Assembly: GCF_002284535.1 (NCBI RefSeq)
Contig: NZ_NPKH01000039.1
Location: 248,001-312,000, forward strand
DNA from: Mesorhizobium wenxiniae
GTDB taxonomy: Bacteria > Pseudomonadota > Alphaproteobacteria > Rhizobiales > Rhizobiaceae
DNA length: 64,000 nucleotides
Direction: 5' to 3'
The notes below the pieces were generated by a model. It was given only the letters and a program-made list of their open reading frames with translations, was not told the origin of the DNA and did not search any database. Below, in pieces: positions 24,338 to 33,506 of the stretch; position 1 is the stretch's first letter, and every line of letters begins with the position of its first letter. Position numbers and translations under genes: made by a program.

Positions 24338-26479
24338 TCAGCCGTGCGCGAGCACGGCCAACAGCAGCAGGGCGACGATGTTGGTGATCTTGATCGCCGG
24401 GTTGACAGCCGGACCGGCGGTGTCCTTGTAGGGATCGCCGACCGTGTCGCCGGTCACCGAGGCCTTGTGCGCCTCGGAACCCTTGAGGTGCTTGATGCCG
24501 TCCTTGTCGGTGAAGCCGTCCTCGAACGATTTTTTCGCGTTGTCCCAGGCGCCGCCGCCAGAGGTCATCGAGATGGCGACGAACAGGCCGTTGACGATGA
24601 CGCCGAGCAGCGAGGCACCAAGTGCTGCAAAGGCGGACGCCTTCGAGCCCGAGAGCAGCAGCACGCCGAAATAGACGACCAACGGCGCCAGCACCGGCAG
24701 CAGCGACGGAATGATCATTTCCCGGATCGCCGCCTTGGTCAGAAGATCGACCGCACGCGCATAGTTCGGCTTCGACGTGCCGGCCATGATGCCCGGATCC
24801 TCGCGGAACTGCTTGCGCACCTCTTGGACGATGGCGCCCGCCGCACGGCCGACGGCGGTCATGGCGATGCCGCCGAACAGATACGGAATCAGACCGCCGA
24901 AGATCAGGCCGGCGACGACGTAAGGGTTGGAGAGGTCGAAAGAGACTTCGCTCATACCCTGGAAGTAAGGATATTTGTCGCTATTGGCGGCAAAGAACTT
25001 CAGGTCGTTGGAGTAGGCCGCAAACAGCACCAGCGCGCCCAGACCGGCCGAACCGATGGCGTAACCCTTTGTCACCGCCTTGGTGGTGTTGCCGACGGCG
25101 TCGAGCGCATCGGTGGACTGGCGCACTTCCTTGGGCAAGCCGGCCATTTCGGCAATGCCGCCGGCATTGTCGGTGACCGGGCCGAAGGCGTCGAGCGCAA
25201 CGATCATGCCGGCAAGGCCGAGCATCGTGGTGACTGCGATCGCGGTGCCGTAGAGGCCGGCGAGCTGGTAGGTCGATATGATGCCGCCGACGATGACGAT
25301 CGCCGGAAGTGCCGTCGATTCCAGCGAGACCGCAAGACCCTGGATGACATTGGTGCCGTGACCGGTGACCGAAGCCTGGGCGATGGAGTTCACCGGGCGC
25401 TTGCCGGTGCCGGTATAGTATTCGGTGATCACCACGATGAGGCCGGTCACCGCGAGACCGATCAGGCCGCAGATGAACAGGTTCGTGCCGGTGATGGCCA
25501 TGCCGGCGACCGTTCCGATCTCGCCCCAGCCCAGCGTTGCCGAGGTGGCGATGCCGAGGCCGACGATCGACAGCAGGCCGGTGACGATCAGGCCCTTATA
25601 GAGCGCGCCCATGATCGAGCCGTTGGAGCCAAGCTTGACGAAGAAAGTGCCGACGATGGAGGTCAGGATGCAGGCGCCGCAGATGGCCAGCGGATAGAGC
25701 ATCGTGGCACTGAGAACGGCGGTGCCGCCGAAGAAGATGGCGGCGAGGACCATGGTGGCGACCACGGTCACCGCATAGGTCTCGAACAGGTCGGCGGCCA
25801 TGCCGGCGCAGTCGCCGACATTGTCGCCGACATTGTCGGCGATGGTGGCCGGATTGCGTGGATCGTCTTCCGGAATGCCGGCTTCGACCTTGCCGACGAG
25901 ATCGCCGCCGACGTCGGCGCCCTTGGTGAAGATGCCGCCGCCGAGACGGGCGAAGATCGAGATCAGCGAGGCGCCGAAGCCGAGCGAAACCAGCGAGTCG
26001 ATGACGACACGGTCGTTTGGCTGAAGGCCCATGAATTGGGTGAGGATCAGGTAGTAGATCGAGACGCCGAGCAGGGCCAGGCCAGCGACCAGCATGCCGG
26101 TGATGGCGCCCGACTTGAAGGCGATCTCGAGGCCGGCAGCGAGGCTGTTGGAAGCCGCCTGCGCGGTGCGGACATTGGCGCGCACCGAGACGTGCATGCC
26201 GATGAAGCCGGCAGCGCCCGACAGAACGGCGCCGATCAGGAAGCCGATGGCGGCGGTGATCGAAAGCAGCCACCAGGCGAGCAGCAGGACCACGACGCCG
26301 ACGATGGCGATGGTGGTGTACTGGCGCGCCAGATAGGCCTGCGCGCCTTCGCGGATGGCCGCGGAAATTTCCTGCATGCGTGCATTGCCCTGATCGGCCG
26401 CGAGGACCGAACGTGTCGCCCAGATGGCGTAAAGGACTGAAAGCAGACCGCAGGCGATGACAGCTGAAATTATGGTCAT
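24338..26479 (-). CDS. hppA: Membrane-bound proton-translocating pyrophosphatase, K+-independent type
   Basis: A 713-residue membrane protein with about 15-16 helices that couples pyrophosphate hydrolysis to H+ export across the inner membrane. Family motifs are GGGIFTKGADVGGDLVGK, EDDPRNPATIADNVGDNVGD and DAFGPVTDNAGGIAEM. GNTTKA has lysine at the position that is alanine in K+-dependent enzymes, which marks the K+-independent group. I chose the ATG at 26479 (MTIISAVIACG); the frame upstream is polar and does not resemble the family. A terminator lies directly downstream. The enzyme recovers energy from biosynthetic PPi and helps under acid or low-energy conditions. Confidence 0.94.
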   Translation of the reverse strand: MTIISAVIACGLLSVLYAIWATRSVLAADQGNARMQEISAAIREGAQAYLARQYTTIAIVGVVVLLLAWWLLSITAAIGFLIGAVLSGAAGFIGMHVSVRANVRTAQAASNSLAAGLEIAFKSGAITGMLVAGLALLGVSIYYLILTQFMGLQPNDRVVIDSLVSLGFGASLISIFARLGGGIFTKGADVGGDLVGKVEAGIPEDDPRNPATIADNVGDNVGDCAGMAADLFETYAVTVVATMVLAAIFFGGTAVLSATMLYPLAICGACILTSIVGTFFVKLGSNGSIMGALYKGLIVTGLLSIVGLGIATSATLGWGEIGTVAGMAITGTNLFICGLIGLAVTGLIVVITEYYTGTGKRPVNSIAQASVTGHGTNVIQGLAVSLESTALPAIVIVGGIISTYQLAGLYGTAIAVTTMLGLAGMIVALDAFGPVTDNAGGIAEMAGLPKEVRQSTDALDAVGNTTKAVTKGYAIGSAGLGALVLFAAYSNDLKFFAANSDKYPYFQGMSEVSFDLSNPYVVAGLIFGGLIPYLFGGIAMTAVGRAAGAIVQEVRKQFREDPGIMAGTSKPNYARAVDLLTKAAIREMIIPSLLPVLAPLVVYFGVLLLSGSKASAFAALGASLLGVIVNGLFVAISMTSGGGAWDNAKKSFEDGFTDKDGIKHLKGSEAHKASVTGDTVGDPYKDTAGPAVNPAIKITNIVALLLLAVLAHG

Positions 26480-26747
26480 TGCCGGATTTTCCTCGATTGA
26501 TGACCCAAAAGAACCCCTCCCTGGGCCGTTGAGACGGGGAGCGGATTCCGCGCGCGGAATCCGCTCCCTTCGCACCGGCTTATGCGAAACAGGGGTGCGA
26601 ACGTCAAGATATTGTTCGGTTTTTGCCCGGCTTTCGCCCAAAGCCTCTCGGTAGAGCCGCTATCTTTCACTTCAGAACCCGGTCGGGTCATGGAAATCAC
26701 TGTTTCCCGCCGAGATAAGCAAGGCGATATCTGAGCTGATTGGTCGG

Positions 26748-27512
26748 CTACGCCGTCTCCTGCCCCATGCGGCGCGCGGTGTAGCGCTCGATCGCCGACA
26801 GCCCGTCATAGATCAGCACGGCAAGGGCGGCAACGATCAGGCCGCCCTGCAGGACGAAGGCGAGGTTGTTCGACAACAGACCGGCGATGATCACCTCGCC
26901 CAGCGTCCTGGCCGCCACGGTCGAGCCGATCGTCGCGGTGGCGAGGCTGATGACCACCGACAGCCGGATACCGCCGAGGATGATCGGCGCGCTGAGCGGC
27001 AGCTCGACCTGGACCAGCCTTTGCCAGCCGGTCATGCCGGCGCCGCGCGCCGCCTCGACCACATTGGCCGGCAGCGTCGTTAGCCCGGTCAGCGCGTTCT
27101 CGAAGATCGGCAGAAGGCCGTAGAGAAACAGCGCGATCAGTGTCGGCTTCTCGCCAAAGCCGACCGCCGGCACGGCCAGCGCCAACACCGCCACCGGCGG
27201 AAAGGTCTGGCCGATATTGACCAGGCTGCGCGACAGCGGCAGGAATTCGACGCCGGCGGGCCTTGTGACCAGGATGGCGAGCGCCACGGCAACGATGGTC
27301 GCCGCCACCGTCGCGATCAGCACGGTCCGCAGATGGAGCAGCGTCAACGTCAAAAGGCTGCCCTGATTGTAGATTGCCGGCGCGTTGTTCTCGGTCAGCG
27401 GCTTCAGCAGCGGTTCGAACCAGCCGGGATTGGTCACGAACGCAACCAGCAACACCACCAGGACAAGCCTGAGCAGCGACGGAAGCCAGGCTTTTACACC
27501 GGCCTCTTTCAC
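26748..27512 (-). CDS. Osmoprotectant-type ABC transporter permease (OpuCB/YehW-like)
   Basis: A 254-residue inner-membrane permease with five to six helices and the permease-ATPase contact loop EAARGAGMTGWQRLVQVELPLSAPIILGG. It belongs to the glycine betaine/carnitine/choline group. Its start overlaps the ATPase gene stop by 4 bp (ATGA). Last gene of the transporter operon. The substrate is inferred from the family only. Confidence 0.86.
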   Translation of the reverse strand: MKEAGVKAWLPSLLRLVLVVLLVAFVTNPGWFEPLLKPLTENNAPAIYNQGSLLTLTLLHLRTVLIATVAATIVAVALAILVTRPAGVEFLPLSRSLVNIGQTFPPVAVLALAVPAVGFGEKPTLIALFLYGLLPIFENALTGLTTLPANVVEAARGAGMTGWQRLVQVELPLSAPIILGGIRLSVVISLATATIGSTVAARTLGEVIIAGLLSNNLAFVLQGGLIVAALAVLIYDGLSAIERYTARRMGQETA

Positions 27513-28447
27513 GCCGGCCTCGCCGCGCGTTTCACCAGCCCGTCCACGGTCACGCGGCCGAGCGGCTTGCCGTCGGCGCCCTTCGCCGGCAGCGCCGGGC
27601 GTCCCGACCAGAGGAGTTCAGCCAGAGCATCTCGCTGGCTGGCGTCGTCGAGGATCGCCTCGCCTTCGGCGGTGCCCGTCTCCACCGCGTCGCGCACGCG
27701 GCCGAGCGACAGCAGTCTGAACGGTTTTTCGCTGGCGCCGACCAGTGTCTCGACGAAGGCGCTGGCCGGCTTCGCCAGGATCTCGGCGGGCTTGGCATAT
27801 TGCACGAGCTTGCCGGCATCCATCACCGCGATCTTGTCGCCCATATGCACCGCCTCCTCCATGTCATGGGTGACGAGGATGATGGTGGTGCCAAAGCGCT
27901 TCTGGATCGCCAGAAGATCCTCCTGCGCCTTATTGCGGATGATCGGGTCGAGGGCACCGAACGGCTCGTCCATCAGAAGCACGTTCGGCTCGGCGGCAAG
28001 CGCGCGGGCAACGCCGACGCGCTGCTGCTGGCCGCCGGAAAGCTCGTGCGGATAGCGCGGCCCGAACGCCTCGAGGTCGAGCTGATAGAGCGTCATTAAC
28101 TCTTCGACGCGGGCCTTGATGCGAGCCTTGTCCCAGCCGAGCAGCACTGGCACGGTGGCGATGTTCTGCGCCACCGTGCGGTGCGGAAACAGGCCGTGGC
28201 CCTGGATGGCGTAGCCGATGCTGCGCCGCAGTTCGTAGCCGGGCAGCGAACGGTTGTCGGCACCGTCTAGCTTGATGACGCCCGAGGTCGGCTCGACCAG
28301 CCGGTTGATCATGCGTAGCAGCGTCGTTTTGCCGGAGCCGGAAGTGCCGACAATCACGGCGATGGTCCGTGGTTCTATCAGCATCGACACTTCGTCGACG
28401 ACGGTTGTCGCGTCATAGCGCTTGGTAATGCCTTCGATCTCGATCAT
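27509..28447 (-). CDS. Osmoprotectant-type ABC transporter ATP-binding protein (OpuCA-like)
   Basis: A 312-residue ATPase. Walker A is GTSGSGKTT, the Q loop lies in YAIQGHGLFPHRTV, the signature is LSGGQQQRVGVARAL, Walker B is VLLMDEPFGALDP, and the H loop is LVTHDMEEA. The order and the GLFPH element fit the OpuCA/ProV group. There is a short C-terminal extension (about residues 240-312), part of which may be one CBS-like unit, but it is too short for the full pair seen in OpuCA. It overlaps both permease genes by 4 bp. Confidence 0.9.
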   Translation of the reverse strand: MIEIEGITKRYDATTVVDEVSMLIEPRTIAVIVGTSGSGKTTLLRMINRLVEPTSGVIKLDGADNRSLPGYELRRSIGYAIQGHGLFPHRTVAQNIATVPVLLGWDKARIKARVEELMTLYQLDLEAFGPRYPHELSGGQQQRVGVARALAAEPNVLLMDEPFGALDPIIRNKAQEDLLAIQKRFGTTIILVTHDMEEAVHMGDKIAVMDAGKLVQYAKPAEILAKPASAFVETLVGASEKPFRLLSLGRVRDAVETGTAEGEAILDDASQRDALAELLWSGRPALPAKGADGKPLGRVTVDGLVKRAARPA

Positions 28448-29616
28448 GCCGTTTCAACCCTGCGCTTGGTGGCGGTCATTTCGATCACTGCGTCGAGAAT
28501 GATGGCGGCGGCAAAGGCCATCGCCACCGTCGGCACGGCGCCGAGCAGCACCAGGTCCATCGCCGTCTGGCCGACGCCCTGGAACACGAACACGCCGAAG
28601 CCGCCGCCGCCGATCAGCGCGGCAATGGTGGCGAGGCCGATGTTCTGCACCAGCACGATGCGGATGCCAGTGAGGATGACCGGAAAAGCCAGCGGAAACT
28701 CGACGCCGAACAGGCGCTGGCGATCGGTCATGCCCATGCCGCGGGCGGCGTCGTTGGCGGCGCGCGGCACGCCGGCAAGGCCGACCACGGTGTTGGCCAC
28801 CACCGGCAGCAGCGAATAGAGGAACAGCGCGAGGAAGGCGGGGGCGGCGCCGATGCCGCGAATGCCAAGCGCCGCCGCTCCCGGCACATGCGTGGCGACC
28901 CAGCCGAGCGGCGCGATCAGCAGGCCGAACAGCGCGATGGAAGGAATGGTCTGGATGATGTTGAGCACATTCAGCACGCCGGCGCGAAATTTGTCGACGC
29001 GGTGGCAGAGGATGCCGAGCGGCAGACCAACGACCACCGCCGCCGCCAGCGAGCCCAGCGCCAGCGTCACATGCTTGGAGCCCTCCGCCCAGAAACTGTC
29101 GGCGCGGTTGGCATATTCCTTGAGGATCGACAGGCTGTTCCAACTTCCCGAAGCCAAAAGCAGGCCGATTGCCAGCGCAGCTATGACGAGCCCGCCGAGG
29201 CGTGCCCATGGCGACAGATTCAATCGCGTCAGCACATCGGCAAGCAAAAGCGTGAAGGCGAAGATGAGCAGCCAGAAACCCGAGGCGGGCGAAATGCGCG
29301 CGAACGTATTACCCTCAGGCGTCAGGAAGCTGCCGGCGACGCCGATCAGTATGGCAAGGGCTGCAAGCGCGATCACGCTAGCCGCAAGGCGCAGGACGAG
29401 CGGCGTTTTCAAGAGCGCGATGATTGCCGCGATGACGAGGATCGCCAGCAGCAATGGGCCGACCGCCGCCGGCAAGGAATCAAGGATCGAGCGCGCCTCG
29501 CCGGGCACGATGCGGTTGGCGCGGAAGGTGGCGAAGGGTGCTGCGAACGCCGCATAGGCAATGATCGCGGCAATGACCACGCCGAGCTTGTCGAACCGGA
29601 CTGTCATGACTTGCAT
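28444..29616 (-). CDS. Osmoprotectant-type ABC transporter permease, long form (YehY-like)
   Basis: A 390-residue permease. The N-terminal half (about 1-160) adds five hydrophobic helices to a standard permease domain, which carries DAARGMGMTDRQRLFGVEFPLAFPVILTG as the ATPase contact loop. The long form beside a shorter permease is the pattern of YehY/YehW in E. coli. Two starts are possible, 29616 (MQVMTVRF) and 29607 (MTVRF). A composite repeat separates it from the binding-protein gene upstream. Confidence 0.86.
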   Translation of the reverse strand: MQVMTVRFDKLGVVIAAIIAYAAFAAPFATFRANRIVPGEARSILDSLPAAVGPLLLAILVIAAIIALLKTPLVLRLAASVIALAALAILIGVAGSFLTPEGNTFARISPASGFWLLIFAFTLLLADVLTRLNLSPWARLGGLVIAALAIGLLLASGSWNSLSILKEYANRADSFWAEGSKHVTLALGSLAAAVVVGLPLGILCHRVDKFRAGVLNVLNIIQTIPSIALFGLLIAPLGWVATHVPGAAALGIRGIGAAPAFLALFLYSLLPVVANTVVGLAGVPRAANDAARGMGMTDRQRLFGVEFPLAFPVILTGIRIVLVQNIGLATIAALIGGGGFGVFVFQGVGQTAMDLVLLGAVPTVAMAFAAAIILDAVIEMTATKRRVETA

Positions 29617-29667
29617 GTGCGATCGCGGCGACTTGAGGATCTGACGTCAGGACCGTCGCGCTCCGTC

Positions 29668-29831
29668 GCGCCCCCCTCTGTCCTGCCGGACATCTCCCCC
29701 TCAAGGGGAGAGATTGGCAGCGTCAGCGCCGGTATACACCTTGCACAGCTGAAAGGTGGCGAAAGCCGTCGCGACATCTGATCTCCCCCTTGAGGGGGAG
29801 ATCGCCGGCAGGCCAGAGGGGGGCGCCGCGC
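29668..29831. repeat. Composite repeat, family C: inverted doublet inside the osmoprotectant operon
   Basis: Two related palindromic units of about 50 bp lie head to head. The left reads CGCCCCCCTCTGTCCTGCCGG then CATCTCCCCCTCAAGGGGAGA; the right reads ATCTCCCCCTTGAGGGGGAGAT then GCCGGCAGGCCAGAGGGGGGCG. About 65 bp separate them. The element sits between the binding-protein gene and the permease gene, both on the minus strand. A second copy is at 59837-59995. Confidence 0.75.
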
Positions 29832-29857
29832 ACCGATGTCACGATTTCAGGAGCGGT

Positions 29858-30769
29858 CTACTTCAAAAACCCGTTCTTCTTCAAAAAGTCTTCGGCGACG
29901 CCCTTGACCGGCTCGCCGCCGACCTGCACGCGGCCGTTCAGTTCCTGCAGGGTGACGAGGTCAAGCTTGGCGAAGACCGGCTTCAGCAGCGTCTCGATCT
30001 CGGGATGCTCCTTCAGCACCGCCTCGCGGATGATCGGAGCCGGCTGGTAGACCGGCTGCACGCCCTTGTCGTCATCGAGCACGACCAGGCCGGACGGCGC
30101 GATGCCGCCATCGGTGCCGTAGACCATGGCGGCATTGGCGCCGTTGGTCTGGTTCGCCGCAGCGGCGATGGTCGCCGCCGTATCGCCGCCGGACAGCGTG
30201 ATCAGCTGGTCCGGCTTAAGCGTGAAGCCATAGGTGGTCTGGAAGGCCGGCAGCGCGGCAGCCGAATTGACGAATTCGGCCGAGGCCGCCAGCACCACCT
30301 GGCCGCCGCCGGCGACATATTTGCCGAAATCGGACAGCGTCGCCAGCTTGTTGGTCTCGGCGACATCCTTGCGCAGCGCAATCGCCCAGGTGTTATTGGC
30401 CGGCGACGGCGACAGCCAGACGATCTTGTTGGCGTCATAGTCGAGCTTCTTGGCTATTTCATAGCCCTTGGCGGCATCCTTCCACACGGGGTCGTCGGCC
30501 TTTTCGAAGAAGAAGGCGGCATTGCCGGTGTATTCCGGATAAATGTCGATCTCGCCGGCGGTGATCGCCTTGCGCACCACCGGAGTGCCGCCGAGCTGGA
30601 TACGGTCGGTGGTCTGGACGTCGTTGGCGTTCAGCACGAGTTGGATGATGTTGCCGAGCACACCGCCCTCAGTGTCGATTTTCGACGACACGACCACCTG
30701 AGCGCTCGCCGAGGCTGCGGTGATGCCGAGCGCCAGAGCCGCGCCGGCCAAAACCTTGACTGAAAACAT
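29858..30769 (-). CDS. Osmoprotectant-type ABC transporter substrate-binding protein (OsmF/OpuCC-like)
   Basis: A 303-residue periplasmic protein. A Sec signal peptide (VLAGAALALGITAASASAQ) is followed by the OpuAC/OsmF domain: VVVSSKIDTEGGVLGNII, IDIYPEYTGNAAFFF, and YGTDGGIAPSGLVVLDDDKG. These are the characteristic elements of quaternary-amine binding proteins. It is the first gene of the transporter operon; the repeat at 29668-29831 separates it from the next gene and may reduce or process the transcript so that binding protein exceeds the membrane parts. Confidence 0.9.
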   Translation of the reverse strand: MFSVKVLAGAALALGITAASASAQVVVSSKIDTEGGVLGNIIQLVLNANDVQTTDRIQLGGTPVVRKAITAGEIDIYPEYTGNAAFFFEKADDPVWKDAAKGYEIAKKLDYDANKIVWLSPSPANNTWAIALRKDVAETNKLATLSDFGKYVAGGGQVVLAASAEFVNSAAALPAFQTTYGFTLKPDQLITLSGGDTAATIAAAANQTNGANAAMVYGTDGGIAPSGLVVLDDDKGVQPVYQPAPIIREAVLKEHPEIETLLKPVFAKLDLVTLQELNGRVQVGGEPVKGVAEDFLKKNGFLK

Positions 30770-30929
30770 TTCACAAATCCCTTGCTGAGAACCGGACTAC
30801 GGCTGCCGCATATGAGCATGGCTTCAATGCTCCGTCGGGGTACACGGTTTCATAAGAAGGGGCATGGGCGCAATAATTGTTCGGAAGCGGGTGAGCTCGC
30901 GGCTGCCTCGTCCCGACAGCGTCATGTCA

Positions 30930-31052
30930 CTACAGCGCCGCGCGTCCGCTTGGACGCGCAAAGGACGCTGTAGCACTTTTGATTTTGCGCATGATCCCCA
31001 GCGAAATCGATTCCGATTTCGCCGAAGCGAACCTTCGGTTCGGGGTCATGCG
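30930..31052. repeat. Intergenic palindromic repeat, family B, carrying the stop codon of the MFS gene
   Basis: CTACAGCG (30930-30937) and CGCTGTAG (30966-30973) enclose GCGCGTCC and GGACGCGC. The second palindrome runs from GCGCATGATCCCC to GGGGTCATGCGC. The stop codon of the MFS gene (TCA on the plus strand, 31046-31048) lies inside GGGGTCATGCGC. Confidence 0.78.
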
Positions 31053-32266
31053 CTGGTCGGCCGCGCGCTTGTCATCTTCAACACACCCAGTGCCACGAAG
31101 CACAGCACCGTCACCGGGAAGATGATCCAGTTCAGCATCTCCCAGCCCCAGGCGTTGTAGACGGCGCCCGACATCAGCGATGCGAAAGCGACGGAGCCGA
31201 ACAGGACGAAGTCGTGAAAACCCTGGACCTTGCCCTTTTCGGATGGCCGGTAGCTGTCGGCGACCATGGCAGTGGCGCCGATAAAGCCGAAATTCCAGCC
31301 GAGGCCGAGCAGGATCAGCGCCGTCCAGAACTGCCACAGTGCCAAGCCCGAAAGCGCCACCACTGCGCAGCCGACGAGCAACACAAGTCCGGTTGCGACG
31401 ATCCGTTCGGCGCCGAAGCGATAGATCAGCGAGCCGGTGGAGAAGCTCGGCGCGAACATCGCCATGACATGCCAGGAAATGCCGAGCGTGGCGTCGTCCG
31501 TCGACAGGCCGCAGCCGACCATGGCGAGCGGTGCGCCGGTCATGACGAAGCTCATCAGCGCATAACTGCCGACGGCACAAAACAGCGCCGCGACGAAGCG
31601 CGGCCTGGTGACGATCTCGGAGAGCGGCCGTGCGTCGCTGTCGGTGATATCCGCTTTGCCGGCTGCCTTTGCCGGGATGCGCAGGAGCGACAGGATGGCA
31701 GCGCCGACAGCTGCCAGCACCAGGATGGACGCGAACGAGCCGGCAAACATCACCGGCGCAAACAATTCGCGGGTGAAGATGACGATCTGCGGCCCAAGGA
31801 TGGCGGTGACGATGCCGCCGGCCAGCACGAAGGAAATGGCGCGCGCCTTGAATTCAGACGGCGCGTTGTCGGCGGCGGCGAAGCGGAATTGCTGGACGAA
31901 GGCACCGCCGATGCCGATCACCAGCAGGCCGAAGGCGAAGAGCCAAAAGCTGGCTTGAAACAGCGCCAGCGTGGCGATCAGACCACCGAGCGCAGTGACG
32001 ATCGTGCCGGTCATGAAGCCGTCGCGCTGGCCGAGCCGGCGGATGATGGCGGCGGCCGGCAAGGCGCCGAGCGCCACGCCGACGTTGAAGCCGGTGATCG
32101 GTGCGGTCGCCAGAGACTTGTCGGAGCCGAGCAGATAATGTCCGGCCAACCCGCCCACGGAAATGGCGATGGGTGCGGCCGAACCGATAATCGCCTGCGA
32201 AGCGGCAAGAATGAGCGCCGTGCGGCGCGCTTCCCTGCCAGCCTCGGCGATAGCGACGGCCGTCAT
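31046..32266 (-). CDS. Major facilitator superfamily transporter
   Basis: A 406-residue membrane protein with about twelve hydrophobic helices (for example AAAIIRRLGQRDGFMTGTIV as the loop 2-3 region). The substrate is unknown; no motif points to a particular drug or metabolite. The start at 32266 overlaps the nusB stop by 4 bp (ATGA), so it is the last gene of the riboflavin-nusB unit. The last codons (ARPTSA and stop) run into the family B repeat. Confidence 0.82.
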   Translation of the reverse strand: MTAVAIAEAGREARRTALILAASQAIIGSAAPIAISVGGLAGHYLLGSDKSLATAPITGFNVGVALGALPAAAIIRRLGQRDGFMTGTIVTALGGLIATLALFQASFWLFAFGLLVIGIGGAFVQQFRFAAADNAPSEFKARAISFVLAGGIVTAILGPQIVIFTRELFAPVMFAGSFASILVLAAVGAAILSLLRIPAKAAGKADITDSDARPLSEIVTRPRFVAALFCAVGSYALMSFVMTGAPLAMVGCGLSTDDATLGISWHVMAMFAPSFSTGSLIYRFGAERIVATGLVLLVGCAVVALSGLALWQFWTALILLGLGWNFGFIGATAMVADSYRPSEKGKVQGFHDFVLFGSVAFASLMSGAVYNAWGWEMLNWIIFPVTVLCFVALGVLKMTSARPTSA

Positions 32267-32763
32267 GAAGCGTCCTTGCCACGCCCTTCGCCGCGCACCC
32301 GGCGCGACACGCGATCGAGCACCGCGTTGACCAGCTTCGGCTCGTCTTCTTCGTAAAACGCCTTGGCGATGTCGACATATTCCGAAACGATGACAGCCAC
32401 CGGCACGTCCTCTCGCTTCATCAGTTCGTAGACGCCGGCGCGCAATATGGCGCGCAGCGTCGAATCGAGCCTGGACAGCGGCCAGTCCTCGGTCAGCGCC
32501 TGGCGGATGACCGGATCGATGGTTTTCTGGTTCTCGACGACGCCGGCGAGGATGGCGCGAAACCATTGTGCGTCCGCCTCGCGATAGAGCGCGCCGTCGA
32601 CTTCCTTGCCGAGCCTGAATGCCTCATATTCGGCGGTGATTTCGAAGACGCCGCTGCCGGCCACATCCATCTGATAGAGCGCCTGCACTGCGGCCAGACG
32701 GGCAGCACCGCGCTTGTTGGCGAGGCGTGCTGCGGCCTGGCCGGGTGATGCGGGCCCGCTCAC
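32263..32763 (-). CDS. nusB: Transcription antitermination factor NusB
   Basis: A 166-residue RNA-binding protein with the NusB core: RGAARLAAVQALYQMD at the N-terminus and LDSTLRAILRAGVYELMKREDVPVAVIVSEYVDIAKAFY in the second half. With NusE it binds boxA to support rRNA transcription. The start is a GTG overlapping the ribH TGA (GTGA), the usual ribH-nusB coupling. The MFS gene is coupled downstream in the same way. Confidence 0.94.
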   Translation of the reverse strand: MSGPASPGQAAARLANKRGAARLAAVQALYQMDVAGSGVFEITAEYEAFRLGKEVDGALYREADAQWFRAILAGVVENQKTIDPVIRQALTEDWPLSRLDSTLRAILRAGVYELMKREDVPVAVIVSEYVDIAKAFYEEDEPKLVNAVLDRVSRRVRGEGRGKDAS

Positions 32764-33254
32764 GATCGCTCTCCCAATTGTTGCTTGAGGGCAATCATAG
32801 TCAGCGCCGCACGCGCGGCAAAGCCGCCCTTGTCGCCTTCCGAGCGTTTGGCCCGCGTCCAGGCCTGTTCGTCATTTTCGGTGGTCAGGATGCCGTTGCC
32901 GATGCAGACCGCTTCCTGCACGGACAAGTCCATCAGGGCGCGGCTCGATTCATTGGCGACGATGTCGAAATGATAGGTGTCACCGCGCACGATGGTACCA
33001 AGGGCGACAAAACCGTCATAGCTCGGCCCGCCTTCGGCCGCGCCGTCAAGCGCGAAGGAAATCACCGCGGGAACCTCGAGCGAGCCCGGGACGGTGACCA
33101 CATCGTATGTCGCGCCCGCTTCCTCGAGCGCGCTTGTCGCGCCTTCGAGCAGCGCATCAGCAAGATCGTCATGGAAGCGTGCCTCGATGATAAGAAGGTG
33201 GGCCTTCTTCTTCGGGCGAATGAACGCTTTGCCGTGTTGGGATGTGCCAGCCAT
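32760..33254 (-). CDS. ribH: 6,7-dimethyl-8-ribityllumazine synthase
   Basis: A 164-residue lumazine synthase that condenses 5-amino-6-ribitylaminouracil with dihydroxybutanone phosphate. Visible motifs are IIEARFHDDLADALLEGA, VPGSLEVPAVI, the catalytic histidine region GTIVRGDTYHFDIVANESS and GNGILTTEN. The start at 33254 (MAGTSQH) has GGAG 8 nt upstream. It stands third in the ribD-ribE-ribH order, with a 52-codon gene inserted before it. Confidence 0.95.
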   Translation of the reverse strand: MAGTSQHGKAFIRPKKKAHLLIIEARFHDDLADALLEGATSALEEAGATYDVVTVPGSLEVPAVISFALDGAAEGGPSYDGFVALGTIVRGDTYHFDIVANESSRALMDLSVQEAVCIGNGILTTENDEQAWTRAKRSEGDKGGFAARAALTMIALKQQLGERS

Positions 33255-33347
33255 AGATGTCTCCGGGATCGCCGGTGACTTAGGCCGAAGCCGGTTTGAT
33301 CGCAAGCAGAAGATTGGTGGAGATGCGGGAGGTCTGCCGAAACTATT

Positions 33348-33506
33348 TTATTTCCCGGCGCGCGTCTGACGCGAATTCCTGGGATCAAGGCTCAAAGCCC
33401 AAGCCTGCATGACATGGTGGTCAATCACATTACCGGCGTCAACATCGGCTAACGCTTCGCGCGTCAGTTGCTCTTCCTGTCTGGAAGTCCTTCTGCCCTC
33501 AATCAT
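33348..33506 (-). CDS. Small antitoxin-like protein coupled to ribE
   Basis: A 52-codon gene that starts with an ATG overlapping the ribE stop (TGATG) and ends in TAA. The core EALADVDAGNVIDHHVMQAWALSL resembles the C-terminal part of many short antitoxins of RelE/ParE-type addiction modules (pattern ALADVDAGxVIxHxxVxxWAxSL). The first 13 residues are charged and less typical. No toxin gene is adjacent. It may be a lone antitoxin, a transcription co-regulator or the remnant of a module. Family assignment rests on motif resemblance only. Confidence 0.6.
   Translation of the reverse strand: MIEGRRTSRQEEQLTREALADVDAGNVIDHHVMQAWALSLDPRNSRQTRAGK

Noticed and set aside
24344..26440. A 698-codon open frame on the plus strand antisense to hppA
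   Set aside because: It is rich in Asp, Gly, Arg and His with no domain or start site. It is the codon-bias shadow of the real gene on the other strand.
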